Part shown: positions 1 to 6,509 of the stretch, in pieces
How the letters are laid out: each line of letters begins with the position of its first letter
Position numbering within the stretch: the stretch's first letter is position 1
DNA from: VRUB01 sp046758085
Lineage (GTDB): Bacteria; Pseudomonadota; Gammaproteobacteria; Acidiferrobacterales; SPGG2
NCBI GenBank assembly: GCA_046758085.1
Contig: JBHHZP010000137.1
Location: forward strand, 1-9,693
Length of the DNA stretch: 9,693 nucleotides
Direction: 5' to 3'
Made by a program: the position numbers and the translations under genes
The notes under the pieces: model-generated
Told to the model about the DNA's origin: nothing
The model's input: only the letters and a program-made list of their open reading frames with translations
The model's database searches: none

Positions 1-86
1 GCCTTTGTTTCCGAGACCGTCGCCAGCAGGGATGCTGGCGCCGAGCCTACAGGGAGGTATCCACGGCGTGTCTCGGAAACAAAGGC
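1..86. repeat. Intergenic palindromic element with 17-bp terminal inverted repeats
   Basis: Bases 1-17 and 70-86 are perfect inverted complements (GCCTTTGTTTCCGAGAC against GTCTCGGAAACAAAGGC). Between them an inner hairpin has an 8-bp stem (21-28 with 33-40, CGCCAGCA/TGCTGGCG) and a 4-base loop. The layout is that of a short non-coding mobile or REP/MITE-like element. The inner part (hairpin, then a GAGCCTACAGGGAGGTAT stretch) resembles an intergenic repeat I recall from gammaproteobacterial genomes, but I cannot check this. It lies 69 bases beyond the stop of the TatD-type gene, so in RNA it could fold as a long stem and end or stabilise that operon's transcript. No T-run typical of an intrinsic terminator follows. 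The left boundary is the window edge, so the element may be longer. Confidence 0.7.
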
Positions 87-155
87 GCGATCCATGTCTC
101 GGCAGGTTGTGGGACAGCAGTGTCAAGGATGGACTTCTTCAGCATCCTGTTAGGG

Positions 156-1082
156 CTAACGAATAACCAGCTGCTCCAGCGGATCTTCGGCATTCTCGTC
201 GATACGAGGCTGTTGGCCACGCAAGACGGAGTTGCCTTCGTAAAGGGTACGTTGGTCGATCGCCGAAGGATTGAGCCAGTCCGCTTCCTTCATCTGCTCG
301 CTCTGGCCGTAGGCCGCCAGCGCATTGTCGTAGCACGTGGCGGCGGCATCTTCTTGCAGGATGCCGCGCTCGAGCATCAATCGATAAGTCTTCGGCACCG
401 CTAACGGATCCGAGACGCCCCAGTCGGCACTGGAATCACAGAAAATGCGCTCGGAGCCGTACTGCCGAACAACCTCTACCATGCGTTCGTTGCCCATCTT
501 GGTGTGCGGGTAGAGCGTGAAGGCGGCCCAGAAGCCGCGGTCCAGCACCTCCTGCACGGTTTCTTCGTTGTTGTGATCGATGATCACGCGGCCCGGGTCG
601 AGCGCGTGCTCGAGCGCAATATCCATGCTGCGACTGGTGCCGCGCTTCTTGTCCCGATGCGGCGTGTGGACCATGACCAGCATCTCCAGCTCCTTCGCCA
701 GCTCCAGCTGCGCACGGTAACAGCCCTCCTCCTCCTTGGTCTGATCGTCAAAGCCGATCTCCCCGACCGCCACCACGCCCTCTTTGCACAGATATCGTGG
801 CAGGATATCCAGAACCTCTTTGGCCAACGCTTCGTTGTTGGCCTCTTTGGCGTTGAGGCCGATCGCGCAGTAATGACGAATTCCGAATTGGCCGGCGCGG
901 AACCGTTCCCATCCTACGATCGTAGAAAGGTAATCGATGAAGGTCCCGACACTGGTACGGGGTTGGCCGACCCAGAAGGCCGGCTCGATCACGGCAACAA
1001 TACCGGCCGCAGCCATGCGCTCGTAGTCGTCCGTGGTACGAGCGTTCATGTGAATGTGCGGATCGATGAATTTCCCAGTCAT
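156..1082 (-). CDS. eboB: TatD-family metal-dependent hydrolase, EboB-like
   Basis: A 308-residue TIM-barrel metallohydrolase of the TatD/amidohydrolase superfamily, matching the version found in ebo clusters. Ligand-like residues appear in the family order: DPHIHM (H9, H11), GEIGFD (E108), VMVHTP (H139), IIDHNNEE (H170) and FCDSSADW (D216), so the two-metal site looks intact. No signal peptide is seen, so it should act in the cytoplasm. I start it at the ATG at 1082 because GGAGGGG sits just upstream; an in-frame ATG at 1100 has no Shine-Dalgarno and would place that SD inside the gene. It is the last gene seen in the minus-strand unit, 46 bases after the eboA-like gene. The EboB substrate is unknown. 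The assignment rests on sequence resemblance plus the adjacent eboA- and eboF-like genes. Confidence 0.85.
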   Translation of the reverse strand: MTGKFIDPHIHMNARTTDDYERMAAAGIVAVIEPAFWVGQPRTSVGTFIDYLSTIVGWERFRAGQFGIRHYCAIGLNAKEANNEALAKEVLDILPRYLCKEGVVAVGEIGFDDQTKEEEGCYRAQLELAKELEMLVMVHTPHRDKKRGTSRSMDIALEHALDPGRVIIDHNNEETVQEVLDRGFWAAFTLYPHTKMGNERMVEVVRQYGSERIFCDSSADWGVSDPLAVPKTYRLMLERGILQEDAAATCYDNALAAYGQSEQMKEADWLNPSAIDQRTLYEGNSVLRGQQPRIDENAEDPLEQLVIR

Positions 1083-1085
1083 GGT

Positions 1086-1092
1086 CCCCTCC
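1086..1092 (-). promoter_or_regulatory. Ribosome binding site fixing the eboB start
   Basis: The minus strand reads GGAGGGG here, with a three-base spacer from the run (five from its GGAGG core) to the ATG at 1082. It makes that ATG a better start than the in-frame ATG at 1100. Confidence 0.7.
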
Positions 1093-1128
1093 GTCCTCAT
1101 CCGCGTTCTGGATCGTCAGTATAACAGC

Positions 1129-2010
1129 CTAGGCCGGGCGCCGTTCCAGCAGCGTGTCCCAGCTGAGCTCGCCGCGTTCGACCCGCGCCGCGAGCTCCGA
1201 GGCGGCGCGTAGCAGTGCTTCGGCGCGCGGATTCGAGCTCGTTCTCAAGGCCAGCACCGCCGCCTCGCGTTCCCGCTCCTGACCCTGACCGAGAATGCGT
1301 TCGAGATCGGTCAGCGCCGCCTCATCGGCATGTGGCCCCACGCAACGCCAAAGCTCCGGACTGACATCGCGCCCGGCCGCCCAACGCTCGTGCGCGTAGT
1401 CGCAAAGCATGCGCATGAGGGCCGGATTACCGCGATGGTCGAGTCCGACAATAGGCTGCAAGCGACTGCCGATGAATAACGCTTTTAACACCATCTGATT
1501 CCACGCGCCTTCGTCGAGCTGCTCCGCCGGGTACGGATTGTTGTGTGCCACCGCCTCGAACACCGCCTTCATGTTGGTGCGCACGCCCTCGGCCGCGCGC
1601 CGCACGTACTGCGGCTGACCGGGGTAAAGCGGCAGGCCCCGATAGAATGCCACCAGCTCGCCGACATCGGCGGTGGTGCACAGCTGCTCTAATCGGCGCG
1701 CAAACTGCTCATCGCTGCCGTCGGCACTCAAAAGCAGTAACAAGCGCGCCGCCTGATCCACACTCCAGCCGACGGGCTTCCAACCGGCTCGGGCATGCGT
1801 GGCGGCGGCAAAATCGTCGTCGCTCAGATCGAGATCGTCCTTGCCGACCTTGCGTGGCACCAGGCTGATGGCCATGAAGAGCGTCCGGTTAGAAGGACTG
1901 GCTTGAAGCTCGGCCAGTGTCTCCTCGAGCCATTGGGCCGGCGCACGGGGAAGCTGACGCGTTAGCCATGTGTGCAGGAGCTTCGCCGGTGCGGCAGATG
2001 TGTCGTTCAT
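1129..2010 (-). CDS. eboA: EboA-family metabolite traffic protein
   Basis: A 293-residue, largely helical, soluble-looking protein without signal peptide or membrane segment. The most distinctive part is residues 144-225: RTNMKAVFEAVAHNNPYP (144-161), then WNQMVLKALFIGSRL, then GLDHRGNPALMRMLCDYAHERW (from residue 189) and SPELWRCVGP. I recognise this block as the conserved core of EboA-type proteins. Residues 228-275 are alanine/leucine-rich and look like HEAT-type helices. EboA has no known catalytic activity; in Nostoc punctiforme the ebo genes are needed to move a scytonemin precursor to the periplasm. The ATG overlaps the stop of the eboF-like gene by four bases (ATGA), a sign of translational coupling, and no strong SD precedes it. 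Confidence 0.82.
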   Translation of the reverse strand: MNDTSAAPAKLLHTWLTRQLPRAPAQWLEETLAELQASPSNRTLFMAISLVPRKVGKDDLDLSDDDFAAATHARAGWKPVGWSVDQAARLLLLLSADGSDEQFARRLEQLCTTADVGELVAFYRGLPLYPGQPQYVRRAAEGVRTNMKAVFEAVAHNNPYPAEQLDEGAWNQMVLKALFIGSRLQPIVGLDHRGNPALMRMLCDYAHERWAAGRDVSPELWRCVGPHADEAALTDLERILGQGQEREREAAVLALRTSSNPRAEALLRAASELAARVERGELSWDTLLERRPA

Positions 2011-3452
2011 GGTGTCGACCCGGAGACGTCGCCTCTGAAGACGTGATCGAGAATCAGCCCCTTGACCGAGGTCGCATCGACCGCCGCTTGTGGCAGCAGC
2101 GCGGGTTCCGATGTTATGAAAAGCGGTCCGTCCTCGGCGCGGTCGGTGGGTCGTCCATGCGAGCCCTTGACCACGCTCGTATCGAGACCGATCACATCCA
2201 TCAAGGTGCGAAAGCCGAGCATCTTCTTTGCGAGCCGCCAGCCGATGCTCAGTTTGGGGAAGCGGATGGCCGCATCGATGAAAAGCTCGACCGGATCGTA
2301 GCCGGGCTTGCGATGGATATCTACGGTGCGCGCGAAGTCGGGCGCCTTGTGATCGTCGAGCCAGTAATAATAACTAAACCAGCGGTCGTAGTTGGCGATC
2401 GCAATCAGTTCGCCCGAGCGCGGGTGATCGAGCGCGAGATCGGATTTGGTCTGCTGATCAAGCACGCGTTCTACGCCATCTAGGGATTCCACCAGCGTCT
2501 TTACGTCGGCGAACGCCTCCGGCCGTTGTACATATATGTGAGCGATCTGGTGGTCGGCGACAGCAAACGCGGTCGATGCGCCGGCATCAAGCTGTTCGCG
2601 GCCGAGCTCTTCCCGCACCTGAATCATACCCGCGTCCCGCAGGGCGCGATTGATGTGCACGGCGTCGGTAACTCCGGTGATCCCGTACTCGGACAGCAAG
2701 ACGATGGCCGCGCCGTCGCGCTCGGCCTGTTCCATCAGCTCGCCACAGACAGAATCGATGGCGCGCAAGTCTTGCCCGATGTCCGGATGCGCCGGCCCCA
2801 GGCGCTGCAGGTTGTAATCGAGGTGCGGCAGGTAAACGAGCGTGAGCGTGGGCTTGCGTGTCTCGCGTACGTGCAAGGCGCAGCGCCCGATCCACTGGCT
2901 CGACACGATATCGGCTGTCGGCCCCCAGAAATGGAACAAGGGAAAAGGCCCCAGCAACCGATTCAGCTCCTCGCGCAGATCAGCAGGCCGAGTATAGCAG
3001 TCGGGGATCTTACGGCCATCGGCGGGATACATGGGGCGCGGCGTCACGCCGATGTCTGCGGAGGAGTGCATGTTGTACCACCAGAAGAGATTCGCGCAGG
3101 TGAACGCCGGGTCGCGCCGGCGGCCCGCGTCCCAGAGTTTCTCGCCCCCGACTAGGCGATTCGATTGTCGCCAGAACCAGATCTCCGAGAGATCACGGAA
3201 GTACCAACCGTTGCCGACGATCCCGTGTTCGCGTGGAAGCAGTCCGGTCAAAAAAGTACTCTGCGCCGTACAGGTGACCGCCGGCGTCACGGTCTTCAGC
3301 GCCCGCATGCCGCCTTGCGATGCCAGCCGCTGCAGATTAGGCGTGTGATCGCCAAGCAAGGCGGGTGTCAGCCCGACCACGTTCAGTACAACGGTAGGGT
3401 TCACGTGAACGACTCGTTCAAAATCGGAGAGACCTCGGGGAACGCGGTTCAC
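2007..3452 (-). CDS. eboF: Alkaline-phosphatase-superfamily (type I phosphodiesterase/pyrophosphatase-like) protein, EboF-like
   Basis: A 481-residue protein of the nucleotide pyrophosphatase/phosphodiesterase family. The N-terminal strand VVLNVVGLTPALLG and TPNLQRLASQGG (38-48), then TPAVTCTAQSTFLTGLLPREHG (56-77), match the nucleophile region, with T60 the likely nucleophile. YLPHLDYNLQRLGPAHP (207-223), LLSEYGIT (252-259) and KGSHGRP (429-435) follow in family order. Several usual metal ligands look changed: the first Asp reads V26, the His after D212 reads Q216, and the usual SDHG reads SEYG. No signal peptide is evident. The GTG start at 3452 is preceded by TGGAGG; an internal GTG (V17) is a weaker alternative. 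It lies 56 bases after the sugar dehydrogenase stop and overlaps the eboA start, so co-transcription is likely. Family assignment is firm; the EboF label rests on context. Confidence 0.82.
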   Translation of the reverse strand: MNRVPRGLSDFERVVHVNPTVVLNVVGLTPALLGDHTPNLQRLASQGGMRALKTVTPAVTCTAQSTFLTGLLPREHGIVGNGWYFRDLSEIWFWRQSNRLVGGEKLWDAGRRRDPAFTCANLFWWYNMHSSADIGVTPRPMYPADGRKIPDCYTRPADLREELNRLLGPFPLFHFWGPTADIVSSQWIGRCALHVRETRKPTLTLVYLPHLDYNLQRLGPAHPDIGQDLRAIDSVCGELMEQAERDGAAIVLLSEYGITGVTDAVHINRALRDAGMIQVREELGREQLDAGASTAFAVADHQIAHIYVQRPEAFADVKTLVESLDGVERVLDQQTKSDLALDHPRSGELIAIANYDRWFSYYYWLDDHKAPDFARTVDIHRKPGYDPVELFIDAAIRFPKLSIGWRLAKKMLGFRTLMDVIGLDTSVVKGSHGRPTDRAEDGPLFITSEPALLPQAAVDATSVKGLILDHVFRGDVSGSTP

Positions 3453-3457
3453 CCCGG

Positions 3458-3462
3458 CCTCC
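3458..3462 (-). promoter_or_regulatory. Ribosome binding site for the eboF GTG start
   Basis: The minus strand reads TGGAGG followed by five bases and GTG at 3452. It supports a GTG start rather than the second in-frame GTG sixteen codons later, which has no comparable site. Confidence 0.55.
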
Positions 3463-3508
3463 AGGTGCCACAGGGCAACTCGAGGCCGAGGTCGGCGTAT
3501 GTCTCGTC

Positions 3509-4894
3509 CTACTTCTTGGCTAGTGGTGCCACCTTGGCGCCCGACGGCACCTTGTCAGCCGCGACGACCTTCCACAACGCCCCCGGCGGGTTGCCGAGCG
3601 GGCCCTTGTCCGTGGTGTAGAAACACTGACAGCTCACGGCATAGACGTTACCTTCTTCGTCGTAGCCACCCGAGGTGAACTGCAGCCCTGTATGCAGGAG
3701 CTCCTGGATCTGCCACTTGCGTCCATCCCAGCCAATGCCCCAGACGCGACCGCTGCACCAATCGCCAACGAGATAAACGCCGTTCATGCCCGCATAGTTC
3801 GCCACACCGAGGCCCATGGCGGAACAACCAAAGTCGTGTTTGTACTCGGCCACCGGCGGCACCCCGACCTGGTTGCAGTCCTTGCCGGCCTGCGCGAATT
3901 TGTCCTCGTGCAATGGGTGGCAACGCGACCCGGTATTCAGGTCCCATCCATAGTTCTCACCGCCTTTGCTCGAAGCAGGTTGAAAGTCGACCTCTTCCCA
4001 GTGGTTCTGGCCGACGTCAGCAATGTAGAGATCGCCTGTCTTCTGATCGAACGCGAACTCGTACGGGTTGCGCAAGCCGTAGGCCCAGATTTCAGGCCTT
4101 ACGCGCGAATGGAGCCTTGCAAACTCGGGCTCGGTGATCCCGAACAACTCCATGAGGCGCGGCTTCGCCAAGATGTTGTCCGCAAAGGGATTGTCGCGCG
4201 GGATCGCGTACGGCACGTTGTCAGGCGTGTTCACATCGATGCGCAGCATCTTGCCGAGCAAAGTTCCCAGGTCCTGTCCGGCTTCGTAAGGATCACCTTC
4301 CCAGCCGCCGTCGCCGCTGCCGATGTAGAGGTAGCCGTCCGGACCGAACTTGATGCCCCCGCCATTATGGTTGTACCACGGCTGCGGGATCACAAGGATA
4401 ACCTTGGAGCTCTTCGGATCGGCCTTGTTCGGATTGTCCTGGGACACGCTGAAGCGCACGATGAACCCGTCACCGTTGAACGGCAAGGAGGCGTAGTGCA
4501 CAAAGAAGTGGCCGTTGTTCTTGTAATCGGGGTGAAAGGCAACGTCGTACAGTCCTTGTTCGATAAACTGGCTTTGTACGTCACCGCCGATCGGATTTAT
4601 CTTGGTCAGGTCAATAAACGGCTCCGATAGCACTTCCCCGGTTTTCGTCACAATCCTTATACGGCCGACACGCTCGGTGACAAACAACCGGCCGGAGCCG
4701 TCGCCCGCATTGGATACGTTTATCGGATCGTTAAGACCGTCCGCAATCTTGACGAGCTGGATTTTCGGATTGCCCGGTAGCTTGCCGCCGACTTGGGCGA
4801 CGTCGGCAACGGAGCTCGGCACTTTCGGTGCCGCTTGCGCGATGGGGCCAACCACAAGCGCTAGCAAGATGCTTAACATCAGTGTCGTTCTCAT
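3509..4894 (-). CDS. Exported PQQ-dependent sugar dehydrogenase (GSDH family), paralogue 1
   Basis: A 461-residue six-bladed beta-propeller quinoprotein of the glucose/sorbosone (soluble aldose) dehydrogenase family, which oxidises sugars or related alcohols in the periplasm. A signal peptide is clear (residues 1-22, cleavage near AQA-AP). Family landmarks are GLYDVAFHPDY (114-124), YNHNGGGIKFGPDGYLYIGSGDGG (174-197), IWAYGLRNP (269-277), ADVGQNHWEEVD (292-303) and ENYGW (313-317). H176 and R275 correspond to the catalytic His144 and substrate Arg228 of Acinetobacter soluble glucose dehydrogenase, so it looks active. Residues about 238-264 form an insertion absent from the paralogue at 6510-7910. 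The SD is strong (GGAGGAGG, 4899-4906). It appears to lead a unit with eboF, eboA and eboB. The exact substrate cannot be read from sequence. Confidence 0.9.
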   Translation of the reverse strand: MRTTLMLSILLALVVGPIAQAAPKVPSSVADVAQVGGKLPGNPKIQLVKIADGLNDPINVSNAGDGSGRLFVTERVGRIRIVTKTGEVLSEPFIDLTKINPIGGDVQSQFIEQGLYDVAFHPDYKNNGHFFVHYASLPFNGDGFIVRFSVSQDNPNKADPKSSKVILVIPQPWYNHNGGGIKFGPDGYLYIGSGDGGWEGDPYEAGQDLGTLLGKMLRIDVNTPDNVPYAIPRDNPFADNILAKPRLMELFGITEPEFARLHSRVRPEIWAYGLRNPYEFAFDQKTGDLYIADVGQNHWEEVDFQPASSKGGENYGWDLNTGSRCHPLHEDKFAQAGKDCNQVGVPPVAEYKHDFGCSAMGLGVANYAGMNGVYLVGDWCSGRVWGIGWDGRKWQIQELLHTGLQFTSGGYDEEGNVYAVSCQCFYTTDKGPLGNPPGALWKVVAADKVPSGAKVAPLAKK

Positions 4895-5217
4895 CTTTCC
4901 TCCTCCATGCTGGTGTCAGTGTCTTATGACGCATGATCGATTAGCTGGGTAGTGCCTACCGAAGATCGAGCCGCTGCCGCACGGGGAAAACACGCCGTCG
5001 CAGCGGTCATCTCTCAGACCAGCCGACAATGCCTGGTGAAACTCGATATGACGCAACTGCTGCGGGGAGGTTCGCGGGCCCGGTGTCGCGCAAAACAAAA
5101 GGCACACGCACCCCCGCAGGACCACCGCTCGTTATACTAGCTTTAACCGCCGTAAAAAGCCAAGATACGAAACGGTACGCGAGCGCAAATTCCCGCGTAA
5201 ACCTTGGGGCTGTGCCC
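4895..5217. other. Divergent intergenic region (323 bases) between sugar dehydrogenase and TMEM220 genes
   Basis: I see no convincing gene here. Short frames that cross it lack recognisable motifs. It must hold promoters for both directions. On the plus strand a TATACT at 5133-5138 resembles a -10 box, but no good -35 box lies 16-18 bases upstream. On the minus strand I find no clear box. An inverted repeat CCGCTGC/GCAGCGG (4971-4977 and 5000-5006) could be an operator or hairpin, but seven base pairs around a 22-base loop is weak evidence. Confidence 0.5.
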
Positions 5218-5598
5218 ATGATTGTGATACGCGCCATTAACATTATTCTCACCTTAGTGTTCGTGCTGATGATGGCGGTCCAGTTCAATGACCCCGATCC
5301 GGTACTATGGGTATCGATCTACGGATTAGTCGCAGTGGTCGCCGGCCTGGCGGTTTTTGCCAAGCACTATCGTCCGTTAATCGTAACCGCGTTGGTTATT
5401 TGCGCCTCCGGATCGGCATACCTGATGCCAAGCGTCTTTGAGCTGTTCGCCAATCATGATGTTGGCGACATCGTAACGAAGATGTCTCCGGACCGGCCTT
5501 ACATCGAAGAGGCTAGGGAATCATTGGGACTGCTGATCGCTGCCGTAGCCCTGGTCTACTTCTATGGGTTAGCACGAAGGTCACGCCGGGCACGCTAG
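5218..5598 (+). CDS. TMEM220-family small membrane protein
   Basis: A 126-residue inner-membrane protein with four predicted helices (about residues 4-21, 30-48, 53-71 and 103-118) and a basic C-terminal tail (RRSRRAR). The short loop QFNDPDPVLW (22-31) after helix 1 is the hallmark of the transmembrane 220 family, which is found in bacteria and animals and whose molecular role is not established. The ATG at 5218 begins the first hydrophobic segment; a GTG two codons upstream is in frame, and CTTGGGG nearby is a modest SD. The frame stays open upstream to about 5029, but that stretch is not membrane-like and probably does not code. It is divergent from the dehydrogenase/ebo unit and ends 6 bases from the stop of the convergent cytochrome gene. 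Confidence 0.8.
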   Translation: MIVIRAINIILTLVFVLMMAVQFNDPDPVLWVSIYGLVAVVAGLAVFAKHYRPLIVTALVICASGSAYLMPSVFELFANHDVGDIVTKMSPDRPYIEEARESLGLLIAAVALVYFYGLARRSRRAR

Positions 5599-5604
5599 CC
5601 TCCA

Positions 5605-6060
5605 CTACCGGCGCTGCAAGGCCCGAAGGTATGCGATGATACGCAGGATCTCGTCCGGTGACAGCCTGCCCTGCCAGCCGGTCATGAGATTGACGGTCCC
5701 GCCATAAATTGTTTCGAACAGTCCCTTGTCTGAGGCGTTTTTTTCGTAGAGCAGCGCCTTGTCCACCAGGCTCGGCCCCATCTTCCCGACTCCTTTGGGT
5801 CCATGACAGATCATACAGTTCGCTATGTACAACTGTTCGCCTGTCGTAATGGCATCGGCGTCACCGACATAGGGATTCTTTCCGGTATGCTGGAACCGTT
5901 TAACGGCGGCAATCGTCTCCTTGCCATGCGGCGAAGAAACATTCAATACTTGGCCGGATATCGTGTGTCGGAACACCATGTTGCCGCCTTCCCCCGCTGG
6001 CGGCGACAAAATGATCAGGACAATCGACAGCGTCAGTATGGCTCTACAACAATTACGCAC
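5605..6060 (-). CDS. Exported c-type cytochrome resembling cytochrome cL (MxaG/XoxG-like)
   Basis: A 151-residue cytochrome with a hydrophobic signal segment (about 7-20). A single heme site CMICH (C82, C85, H86) is seen, and M126 in NLMTGW is the probable axial ligand. The layout follows cytochrome cL of methanol dehydrogenases: VFRHTISGQVLNV (29-41), GKETIAAVKRFQHTGKNPY (46-64), KNASDKGLFETIYGG (107-121), and an LSPDEILRIIAYLRAL C-terminus. Cytochrome cL takes electrons from a PQQ dehydrogenase in the periplasm. Here no MxaF/XoxF methanol dehydrogenase is present; the PQQ enzyme in the operon is a sugar-dehydrogenase-type propeller. The start is a GTG 13 bases after the preceding cytochrome's stop; the SD is poor. 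It is the last gene of the operon. I leave the symbol blank because the redox partner differs from the methanol system. Confidence 0.82.
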   Translation of the reverse strand: MRNCCRAILTLSIVLIILSPPAGEGGNMVFRHTISGQVLNVSSPHGKETIAAVKRFQHTGKNPYVGDADAITTGEQLYIANCMICHGPKGVGKMGPSLVDKALLYEKNASDKGLFETIYGGTVNLMTGWQGRLSPDEILRIIAYLRALQRR

Positions 6061-6073
6061 CGCGTGCCTGCGT

Positions 6074-6508
6074 CTAATTAGAAAACTCTTTGCTTAGAAC
6101 GTACACAACCACCGCCTTGCGTTCTTGCTCGGAGAACTCGTGCGTCCACGATGGCATGCCGCGAAAGCCGTTAGTCACGCGATCGTAGACGAACTCAGGC
6201 GTATAGCGCGAAGGTTGCAATCTTGGCGCCTTCCCCGGGTACGCCGACTTGCCGTGGCAGAACTTGCAGCGCTTGGCCCACACCCTCTTTCCTAAGGCGA
6301 TGTTCTCGGGGTCATTCATAAACTCGGGGCTAAACTTGATCTGTTGCGCACTGACGGATCGGCCGGTCGAGAGCCCTGTCACCGCAACTACGATCGTGAG
6401 TGCTATCGGCAAAACAACCCGCAACAACGAACTGCAGGCAAACCAACGGCCACACGGAACGAGGGCACGAGCTCTCGGGTACCATGGTTTCGTTGATCGA
6501 ATTCTCAT
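6074..6508 (-). CDS. Exported small cytochrome c
   Basis: A 144-residue protein with one heme c site CKFCH (C81, C84, H85) and a probable axial methionine in FRGMPSW (M118). The C-terminal helix (EQERKAVVVYVLSKEF) is typical of class I cytochromes. A hydrophobic export segment spans about residues 31-45, ending near SVSA-QQ. The basic stretch before it is unusually long (about 30 residues), so the true start could be downstream, for example at one of the TTG codons for L28 or L29. I chose the ATG at 6508, just after the dehydrogenase stop at 6510-6512; the frame is open further upstream to 6577, where it would overlap the dehydrogenase. It sits between a PQQ dehydrogenase and a cytochrome cL-like gene, so it probably carries electrons from PQQ. 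Confidence 0.83.
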   Translation of the reverse strand: MRIRSTKPWYPRARALVPCGRWFACSSLLRVVLPIALTIVVAVTGLSTGRSVSAQQIKFSPEFMNDPENIALGKRVWAKRCKFCHGKSAYPGKAPRLQPSRYTPEFVYDRVTNGFRGMPSWTHEFSEQERKAVVVYVLSKEFSN

Positions 6509-6509
6509 G

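Noticed and set aside
1118..1123. TATACT on the minus strand between eboA- and eboB-like genes as an internal promoter
   Set aside because: No -35 partner is visible at the right distance and the 46-base gap fits an operon; a single hexamer is easily found by chance.
504..1124. Long open frame on the plus strand opposite the TatD-type gene
   Set aside because: It is the antisense shadow of a gene with clear metal-binding motifs; the translation has no recognisable domain.
3692..4630. 312-codon plus-strand open frame opposite sugar dehydrogenase 1
   Set aside because: The minus strand carries unmistakable GSDH motifs; the plus frame is val/ala/arg-rich with no family features. GC-rich codon use keeps the antisense frame open.
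5029..5217. N-terminal extension of the TMEM220 frame
   Set aside because: The added 63 residues are polar, not membrane-like and lie ahead of a start at the first helix that fits the family length.
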